Shown here: positions 7,503 to 12,640 of the stretch, one piece after another | How the letters are laid out: each line of letters opens with the position of its first letter | How positions within the stretch are numbered: the stretch's first letter is position 1 | Origin: Planctomicrobium sp. | GTDB lineage: Bacteria > Planctomycetota > Planctomycetia > Planctomycetales > Planctomycetaceae | Assembly: GCA_029259835.1 (NCBI GenBank) | Contig: JAJDEL010000673.1 | Coordinates: forward strand, 1-12,640 | Direction: 5' to 3' | DNA: 12,640 nt | Made by a program: the position numbers and the translations under genes | The notes under the pieces: generated by a model | What the model was told of the DNA's origin: nothing | What the model saw: only the letters and a program-made list of their open reading frames with translations | Database searches by the model: none

Positions 7503-9071
7503 CTAACCCGACAGTCGCTCTAAATTGCGGACAGTAACGACAGGCTGCCTGGCGAAGTTGTCGAAATCGGTACCTGCTACGGTTGTGAAGCTGTTCAGCT
7601 CAAGGAATTTCTTCAGCGTGTTGAAATCACGCGAGAAACTCATGGTCCAGATCTGCGGAGCACCAGACTCGTCTGGAATTTCCCGTAACCAAGTGGCGAG
7701 TTCTTCATCAGTTGAGAGAAACAGAACCTGGATTTTGGAATCAAGGTATGTCAGGTACCGAAGCGACTGGTAACAGTGAAAATCCTGAGTAATGACGGTG
7801 ATTGGCGACTCTGACTTCACCAGATTTTCTAGATACGTTGCTGCCTGCTGCTTGGGCTCCACAACGCCCGTTTGAAATGTTGCCGCAGACGTTCCACCTG
7901 TCGTCTGTAAATGCTGGAAGTAGTACATCTGGAATTGAACGAGCTGAACAGCCCCAAAAGTCAATAAAATCGGCAAGACATATTTTTGAGCCAACCAAGT
8001 TTGAATCGCGATCCTTCGTGCGACAAAAATGATGAGCGGTGCGATCAGAAACATGCTGTAACGCTCGAAGTTTGGAGAGAGAGCCTTAGGCCCACCGACA
8101 ACAAAAAACGCCGACAGGCTCACCAACAGACTCACCGCCAGTAGGCGTTCTTCTTCATGCGGACTTTTCAAGCCAGCGCGAAATGCAAAACCGCAAGCAA
8201 TCAGAACGAAGTATCGCATCATCATCCAAACAAACTCGTTGCCTTCCGCACCTGAAATAAAGAAGTAAATCGTTTTTCCAGAAAAGAGATCACCAAAGAG
8301 AACAAGCGAGTTCAATAATCGCTCGGCTGAGGTGTATGGGATCAACTGCCCATGTCGCCAATCGTGAATCAACAATGATGCCAATACGCAGCAGGACACC
8401 ATTGCGATCACTCCGCGAGATGTCTGAATCCAATCGGCGAAGGACTTCAACCGATGGGGAAGCTCGTCACGAAGAACTTTCAACGTTGCGAATGCCGCGA
8501 GCGGCGCAAGGAAAATTGTCGTTGGATGAATGACCAGCAACGCAACAAGCAATCCCCAGACAAGCCGAACTCGGTTCTCCGAAGGCCAGCGAACACAAGC
8601 AATCACAGAATAAATGAAAAACGTGGTTGCTAAAGGAAGCTGTGAACAGTCCCAGCCAAAGCGGCTGTAAGCAATCGTCATTGGAAGCACCGCGAGAAGC
8701 AGTGTGGTAATCAACGCGGTCCGCCGGTCATACATACGGCTCGCCAGCCAGTAGTTCACGACAAGTGCTGCAAGTCCGGACAGAAGTGATGTCACACGCA
8801 AGAGTGCGATGGATGGATCGAAAACCAGATGCAAAAGCATCGTCGGGATAATAAAAAATGGATTCACCGGGTTTCCGTTGGGAGTAAAGAACTCCGGTGA
8901 ATAATGAAAGAAATCGAAGGCAAAATTTCCGTACCAGGCTTCGTCTCCATTAAGCCCCGGTGCGTTGTGCAATGAGTGAACGCGAAAGTAAATCGCAACA
9001 ACTCCCACAGCCAATAGCGAGATCACTTCGACTCCATGTGCGATACGGTTTCCATGTGCAGAATCAACCAT
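7503..9071 (-). CDS. GT39/ArnT-like GT-C glycosyltransferase, integral membrane
   Basis: From the ATG at 9071 this is 522 aa; the frame extends to a TTG at 9110 that is preceded by AAAGG, so a 535-aa form is possible. After the first membrane helix (about 15-30) comes APGLNGDEAWYGNFAF, where D43-E44 is the acidic pair in the first periplasmic loop that is the catalytic signature of PMT/ArnT-type (GT39/GT83) enzymes. About ten further hydrophobic segments follow (for example ALITTLLLAVLPMTIAYSRFGWD). The C-terminal 120 residues form a soluble domain (SPITVITQDFHCYQSLRYL). Such enzymes transfer a sugar from a polyprenyl-phosphate donor to a lipid or protein at the outer face of the inner membrane. 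It diverges from the exported proteins to its right. The family is firm; donor and acceptor are unknown. Confidence 0.8.
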   Translation of the reverse strand: MVDSAHGNRIAHGVEVISLLAVGVVAIYFRVHSLHNAPGLNGDEAWYGNFAFDFFHYSPEFFTPNGNPVNPFFIIPTMLLHLVFDPSIALLRVTSLLSGLAALVVNYWLASRMYDRRTALITTLLLAVLPMTIAYSRFGWDCSQLPLATTFFIYSVIACVRWPSENRVRLVWGLLVALLVIHPTTIFLAPLAAFATLKVLRDELPHRLKSFADWIQTSRGVIAMVSCCVLASLLIHDWRHGQLIPYTSAERLLNSLVLFGDLFSGKTIYFFISGAEGNEFVWMMMRYFVLIACGFAFRAGLKSPHEEERLLAVSLLVSLSAFFVVGGPKALSPNFERYSMFLIAPLIIFVARRIAIQTWLAQKYVLPILLTFGAVQLVQFQMYYFQHLQTTGGTSAATFQTGVVEPKQQAATYLENLVKSESPITVITQDFHCYQSLRYLTYLDSKIQVLFLSTDEELATWLREIPDESGAPQIWTMSFSRDFNTLKKFLELNSFTTVAGTDFDNFARQPVVTVRNLERLSG

Positions 9072-9708
9072 GCTGAGAGTGATCGAATCGTGGGAGTTTA
9101 AAGACGCCAAAGGAAACCTTTATCACAGGAGAAGCATAAGCAGATCTTTTGGGGAAACCAAACGAACAACTCTTGGGAGAAGAGAATGTGAACCGATTGA
9201 ACTTACTCCGAAGAGACCCAGTGTTTCAAAAAAACAACATCAAATGACCAACTCACTGATGATGCGATTCGCACATTCGTAATACTCAGTACGAATAAAA
9301 CCTTGGGCTGCCAATTTTGCAAAGATCATTTCGTGACGTGTTGTTTGGGACACCACCTGATCCGAATTGAGAGTCGATTGAATGTGAGTCATGACGTGTG
9401 GTTTTGGATGCTTGTCAATCGTTTCTGTTCGCAATGAACGAATATACCTTAACGGTTTGATTGATCGAATCGATTGTATCAGTGAAGGCACAGTGATTCC
9501 GTTTCATTGTGCAGCGAATTGCAATTCTTTCAACTTGCTCTCGCATTTCAAGGGCTAGGTTTCCGACGAAATTGAAGAGGTTGCCCAAAACTATTGGAAT
9601 GGATTCGTTGAGACAATGGTTTCATAGAGGAATGACCCTTTTCTGCCATTTGTAAATTGAAGTTTGTCTTCAAAGTCGTCCAACCATTATCCAAACAGGA
9701 ACCAGAAC
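9072..9708. promoter_or_regulatory. Long divergent spacer with candidate regulatory words upstream of paralogue 1
   Basis: About 640 bp lie between the glycosyltransferase and the first exported paralogue. Visible items are a hairpin with 7-bp arms ATTCGTA and TACGAAT (9275-9296), then TGTATCAGTG (9475-9484), GTTTCATTG (9501-9509) and GAATTGCAA (9516-9524), all three of which recur upstream of paralogue 3. AGGA at 9697-9700 is a good ribosome site for 9709. An 83-codon minus-strand frame (9240-9491) has no supporting features, so I treat the stretch as non-coding. A long 5' UTR or small RNA is possible but not shown. Confidence 0.45.
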
Positions 9709-10281
9709 ATGACTCGTAAAATCCTCCTTGTTGCCGCTGTGCTGTCGATTGCCAGTCTTTCCGGATCGTCTGTCTTCGCACAGGTTCAAACAAATCCAGC
9801 GGACACTCCATTGATTCAAACATTCCGTATCAATGTTCCCAAGAATATTACGATCACCTGCCCTGACATTCTCGTTGAACATAACCACGACGGAAACGAT
9901 AACGATCAAGTGTTCCCAGTCACCCAAAGTTGGGAAGTCAAAGGCAACGCACAAGCTGGCGTGACTGTCACATTTAGTCTTGATGGACCTTTTACGACCG
10001 GTGCTGGTAATGTTGATCACCAACGCCGCGATGCATCACTGCAAATTACACCAGGTGCTACTTTGGGACCTGCAACATGGACCAGTCCAACGAGTACGCT
10101 CGCGACAGATATTGAAAATGCAATTATGACCGATTCTTACACTGCTTCTTCAGATGGTGTTGGACGAGCAGTTTTCAACCTCGATATGACTTTCGTAAAC
10201 GACCTTTCTGGAGGTGGTTTCGGGACATACGAAGACGGTGTGTACGACACAACTGTGACTGGCGAAGTGACAGAAAACTAG
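9709..10281 (+). CDS. Exported beta-rich protein, paralogue 1 of 3
   Basis: This 190-aa protein is exported. The signal is classic: MTRK, hydrophobic residues to about 20, then VFA-QV (cleavage after 24). The start is set by AGGA 8 nt before the ATG. The mature protein is rich in T, V, D and G and reads as alternating strands: IQTFRINVPKNITITC (37-51), an acidic turn EHNHDGNDNDQVFP (57-70), QSWEVKGN and GVTVTFSLD (73-92), SSDGVGRAVFNLDMTFV (147-163) and the closing strand GVYDTTVTGEVTEN (177-190). The same blocks occur in the two genes downstream, so these are paralogues. There is one lone cysteine (C51) in the mature chain. Single-domain Ig-like architecture of the SCPU/fimbrial kind is my inference. 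The acidic turn may bind calcium. It has its own terminator and the best ribosome site of the three, so it may be the main product. I know of no named family. Confidence 0.75.
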   Translation: MTRKILLVAAVLSIASLSGSSVFAQVQTNPADTPLIQTFRINVPKNITITCPDILVEHNHDGNDNDQVFPVTQSWEVKGNAQAGVTVTFSLDGPFTTGAGNVDHQRRDASLQITPGATLGPATWTSPTSTLATDIENAIMTDSYTASSDGVGRAVFNLDMTFVNDLSGGGFGTYEDGVYDTTVTGEVTEN

Positions 10282-10321
10282 ACAAAAAACGGAACTCTGT
10301 CTCCGGACACGATTGAAAATT

Positions 10322-10361
10322 AAACGCCTCTTAGCGATTCAGTGCTAAGAGGCGTTTTTTT
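10322..10361 (+). terminator. Intrinsic terminator after paralogue 1
   Basis: A perfect 14-bp stem, AAACGCCTCTTAGC (10322-10335) and GCTAAGAGGCGTTT (10344-10357), with an 8-nt loop, runs into seven T residues (10355-10361). It is 40 nt beyond the stop at 10281. This is the clearest rho-independent terminator in the window and makes paralogue 1 a separate transcription unit. Confidence 0.93.
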
Positions 10362-10602
10362 GTGCGCGGAGAAGACTCCTGCAACTGAAGATGAGCGCCT
10401 AGCATTTCACTTGTTCGATAGGGCACTATGGGAATTTAGAAGATTCTGCTTCAAAATGGTCTCCTTCCCACGATATGATGCAATCCTGTATCAGTCGTGT
10501 GGATAGTATTGATCATGCCGAAAATGACTCTTGAGTCGATTTTAACTGATCGAGTCTGCACTGACGCGTCAACATCGACTGCGGATTTTGTACAGCCTCA
10601 TC
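10362..10602 (+). promoter_or_regulatory. Spacer upstream of paralogue 2 with the shared TGTATCAGT word
   Basis: These 241 bp follow the terminator. TGTATCAGT at 10487-10495 matches the words upstream of paralogues 1 and 3, and a short dyad GACTC-TT-GAGTC lies at 10526-10537. Because the terminator cuts read-through, paralogue 2 needs a promoter here. I see no good Shine-Dalgarno before 10603. A 32-codon frame (10515-10613) overlaps the start but has nothing to support it. Confidence 0.4.
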
Positions 10603-11220
10603 ATGCGAACTGACCACTCAATCTTGATCAGACTACACAAGTCTGTGTTGGTCTGCTTGCTCTTATTGCTAGCGAACTCAGAGCGTGTACACGCCCAAAG
10701 TCAGAGCGCGAAAATCGGTCAGCCGATCAAACAGACTTTCCGAATGATTGTGCCAGCAAGTTTCTCAACTGTTGGCCCAGCACCAGTCGTCTTTGCAAAT
10801 CGAGAGAGCGTCAAGCAGCCGCTGCAATTCAAGTCTCAGCAGTGGACAATCCATTCTCAATCTCGTCGAGGTTTGAACGTGACTGTTTCACTGAAACAAC
10901 CCAGTGCAATCCAGAGATTGGATTATCCAGAAGGATCACTGGACGTTCAATTGCCGCAGACCCTCTTCAAAGCGACTTTGCAAACAATTAATAAGTCAAG
11001 TTTTCTTAGAGGGTCTCTTCAGTCTTCGACTCAATCAACTGATCAATTGGATCACGAGAACCTGAAATGGCAAACGGGAACAGACGGGACTGGACGACTT
11101 ACGATTTCGGTCGCTCCATCCATGGTCGTTGTCGATGGCTTGAGTGAACACGATTCACCCATTCACTCGCCAAGAGGCTCACTCGCGATTATCACAAGTG
11201 AAGTGACTGAGTCCCCGTAA
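10603..11220 (+). CDS. Exported beta-rich protein, paralogue 2 of 3
   Basis: From the ATG at 10603 this is 205 aa; the frame reaches a TTG at 10588. The signal has a long basic n-region (MRTDHSILIRLHK), the core SVLVCLLLLLA and likely cleavage at VHA-QS (31-32). The mature N-terminus, PIKQTFRMIVP (41-51), matches PLIQTFRINVP of paralogue 1. The W strand is QQWTIHSQSRRGLNVTVSL (79-97), the G strand is GTDGTGRLTISV (159-170) and the protein ends SLAIITSEVTESP. It lacks the acidic HDGND-QVFP turn of its two neighbours and is much richer in S, Q and basic residues, so its binding surface probably differs. It has no mature-chain cysteine. The role is unknown; a divergent subunit of the same structure as paralogue 1 is the simplest reading. 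Confidence 0.7.
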   Translation: MRTDHSILIRLHKSVLVCLLLLLANSERVHAQSQSAKIGQPIKQTFRMIVPASFSTVGPAPVVFANRESVKQPLQFKSQQWTIHSQSRRGLNVTVSLKQPSAIQRLDYPEGSLDVQLPQTLFKATLQTINKSSFLRGSLQSSTQSTDQLDHENLKWQTGTDGTGRLTISVAPSMVVVDGLSEHDSPIHSPRGSLAIITSEVTESP

Positions 11221-11549
11221 AAACCTTTCGCTACTTGTCAACTGTGGTCTGAGTCTTGCCACGGAGCAATTTAGCTGGACACTTAAAGTGTCCGACAAAG
11301 TATACAAATCGCTGAAGTCGCAATTCACGAATGGACTAAGTGCGTTCACACTTGGCGTGTGGCAGAAATTGCCCTTCCAGGTTTTCTCCCGATGTTCTGG
11401 AAAGATGGGGCGTCTAGGGTGAATAGTTTCATTGCGAAAAATTTTCGAATTGTATCAGTGTTGTGAATTGCAACACCTGCGTTGCCGATAACGAAAAGAG
11501 AATAGCGGTGTTCCCTCAATTGTGAGTAGTTACAACACAGGTCGAAATT
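11221..11549 (+). promoter_or_regulatory. Spacer upstream of paralogue 3, dense in dyads
   Basis: This 329-bp gap has no gene. It holds GGACACTT-A-AAGTGTCC (11277-11293), CACAC-TTGGC-GTGTG (11347-11361) and CGAAAA-A-TTTTCG (11435-11447), followed by TGTATCAGTG (11451-11460), which overlaps the dyad GTGTTG-N7-CAACAC (11458-11476). A related TTGTGA...ACAACAC arrangement sits at 11520-11538 just before the start. GTTTCATTG (11426-11434) and GAATTGCAA (11465-11473) recur upstream of paralogue 1. The first dyad may end the transcript of paralogue 2, although no T run follows; the later ones are placed to act as operators. Confidence 0.45.
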
Positions 11550-12086
11550 GTGCTCACATTACCAGCAACACTTCAACTGAATGGAAAGAACCTATTCCGT
11601 TTAACTACTTACTTATTTTTGATCTGCGTTTTCAAGTTCTCCCTATTCTGTAGTGAACTCCCAGGGGCACCACCATTTGTCATCGCCACTGGCGGAAAAC
11701 AGGAGATCGTTCATGATGGGACAAATGATCCACAAGTCTTTCCCGCTCAAAAATGGAATCTCATAGCACCACAAAGTACTTTTGGCGCGACAGTTCAATG
11801 GGAAGCTTCACCCTTCAGACACGTAGGAGACTCCGAGGCAGAAGCTGATATTCGCATGGATCTTTCGATTCGACATTCAACGCAAAACGCACAGTGGACC
11901 GCGATTTCCCCAACAGATCAAACAAACATTGCAAACGGAAGTCGAAAAGCAGGTGTTGTCGCGATGTCGACGCGACGGGGAGTCGGGCAGGTCGAGTTGG
12001 TCGTCACATTTATTGAAAGCCCAGAAAATATCCTCGTCGTCGGAGACTACGAGGCTGTTGTGATTGCGACAATTACAGAAAACTGA
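11550..12086 (+). CDS. Exported beta-rich protein, paralogue 3 of 3
   Basis: This 178-aa protein starts with GTG, the only usable start in frame before a stop at 11523; AGGT lies 8 nt upstream. The hydrophobic segment LTTYLFLICVFKFSLFCS (18-35) acts as a signal, with cleavage near FCS-EL. The mature chain is shorter at the front and lacks the QTFR-x-x-VP strand of the other two. It keeps the acidic turn (IVHDGTNDPQVFP, 53-65), the W strand (QKWNLIAP with W69), GVGQVELVVTFIE (144-156) and the end GDYEAVVIATITEN, so it is closest to paralogue 1. Spacing between the W and G-x-G blocks (about 75 residues) equals that of paralogue 1. It is followed after 21 nt by the lipoprotein gene and is probably co-transcribed with it. 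Confidence 0.7.
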   Translation: MLTLPATLQLNGKNLFRLTTYLFLICVFKFSLFCSELPGAPPFVIATGGKQEIVHDGTNDPQVFPAQKWNLIAPQSTFGATVQWEASPFRHVGDSEAEADIRMDLSIRHSTQNAQWTAISPTDQTNIANGSRKAGVVAMSTRRGVGQVELVVTFIESPENILVVGDYEAVVIATITEN

Positions 12087-12107
12087 CAACAAGGATGTTG
12101 ATCGCCC

Positions 12108-12640
12108 GTGTCTAAAAAACGACACATCACGAAAGAAATAAGTACGCAGACGACCATGTGGGTCTATGCGTGCATAATACTTGCGCTAACGGGTTGCTCT
12201 CCGGGCAAAACTCTCTTGCTCGCACCTCAAGTACAGCGCCGACCGATTGAGGAACTCTTTCACGAAGCCGTCTCTCAGACACTTCCGGAGCAAAATCTGG
12301 GATTACAGGATGCTCCGTTTGAAAGTCATCGCCCCTCCTTCTTCCACGAAACGATCCAGTTAGAGGAAAAGGGACCACCACTTGTCCCACCGGCTTCCAT
12401 TGAGATCCCTCATAACGCGTCTCCGATCCCTCCCGCTCCAGGATTAGGAAAAGCAAAGTCAAAACTCCAACTTCCAAAGTTGCCTGCTCAACCTCTGACA
12501 CTGAACAGCAGCCTTCGATTAAGAAACGGCGCAGGCAAGGCAACTGGCTCTCCTGCTATTCAACAGGTTGCGGCTGTCGCCGAGAACTCAGGGCTTTTAA
12601 AAATCACAACGAAAGTGAATAGAGAATCCAAAAAACAGAC
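12108..12640 (+). CDS. Proline-rich lipoprotein, partial (runs off right edge)
   Basis: The frame is open for 177 codons to the end of the window. The GTG at 12108 is preferred: AAGGA lies 12 nt upstream, and it supplies the basic n-region SKKRH that a lipoprotein signal needs. The alternative ATG at 12156 would leave a 13-residue signal with no charge. WVYACIILALTGC (18-30) ends in a lipobox, LTGC, so C30 should be lipidated. The mature part starts with a polar stretch (RRPIEELFHEAVSQTLPEQ) and continues as a low-complexity linker rich in P, S, K and L (about 85-145, for example PPLVPPASIEIPHN and SPIPPAPGLGKAK), with a new domain perhaps beginning at LKITTKVNRESKK. The linker suits a tethered surface or cell-wall-spanning protein. 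I cannot name the downstream domain. It sits 21 nt after paralogue 3. Confidence 0.65.
   Translation, partial: MSKKRHITKEISTQTTMWVYACIILALTGCSPGKTLLLAPQVQRRPIEELFHEAVSQTLPEQNLGLQDAPFESHRPSFFHETIQLEEKGPPLVPPASIEIPHNASPIPPAPGLGKAKSKLQLPKLPAQPLTLNSSLRLRNGAGKATGSPAIQQVAAVAENSGLLKITTKVNRESKKQ

Noticed and set aside
9240..9491. 83-codon minus-strand frame in the divergent spacer
   Set aside because: No ribosome site, no recognisable motif, composition unlike the neighbours, and it overlaps the shared regulatory word at 9475-9484 and a hairpin at 9275-9296.
10515..10613. 32-codon frame ending over the start of paralogue 2, possible leader peptide
   Set aside because: No ribosome site, no run of regulatory codons, and no attenuator-type hairpin after it.
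9709..12086. Tandem paralogues as a toxin/immunity or phage cassette
   Set aside because: All three are exported and beta-rich; no integrase, transposase, toxin motif or base-composition jump is seen near them.
12127..12543. 138-codon minus-strand frame
   Set aside because: It lies antisense to the lipoprotein frame, whose signal, lipobox and linker are convincing; the antisense protein shows no such order.

Overview
The window looks like chromosomal DNA of a planctomycete (Planctomycetaceae; Gimesia- or Thalassoglobus-like is my guess). The guess rests on roughly 50% GC, many short secreted proteins with Sec signals, CBM9-like and LamG/DUF1080-like beta-sandwich proteins next to transporters and hydrolases, weak Shine-Dalgarno sequences and roomy intergenic spacers. 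I see no rRNA, tRNA, CRISPR array, transposase or phage gene.

Left part (1-5637). A GntP-type permease, cut by the left edge, is read leftwards. Diverging from it is a four-gene rightward operon: a secreted CBM9-like protein, a secreted amidohydrolase (PF04909 type), a Na/Pi-cotransporter with a PhoU-like tail, and a secreted LamG/DUF1080-like beta-sandwich protein. Gene spacings are 49 nt, 30 nt and about 50 nt (or a TTGA overlap), so co-transcription is likely. The content suggests uptake and handling of a carbohydrate or acid substrate, but no substrate can be named. The permease N-terminus shows a probable +1 frameshift.

Middle part (5640-9110). Three leftward genes follow: an unrecognised 160-aa protein, a secreted serine-type alpha/beta hydrolase, and a GT39/ArnT-like GT-C membrane glycosyltransferase. 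The spacers hold strong palindromes: a hairpin between the convergent genes at 5640-5700, a nested palindrome at 6253-6305 and a near-perfect dyad at 7430-7452.

Right part (9111-12640). This is the most unusual region. Three small exported proteins (190, 205 and 178 aa) lie in tandem and are clearly divergent paralogues: they share a W-centred strand, a G-x-G-R/Q strand and a C-terminal V-T-E-N/S end. Each has its own 300-600 bp upstream region, and all three regions carry the same 9-mer TGTATCAGT. The first copy ends in a textbook intrinsic terminator. The third is followed after 21 nt by a proline-rich lipoprotein that runs off the right edge. I do not recognise the family; the predicted beta-rich fold with an alternating C-terminal strand recalls SCPU or fimbrial-type Ig-like subunits, so a surface structure anchored through the lipoprotein is a testable guess.
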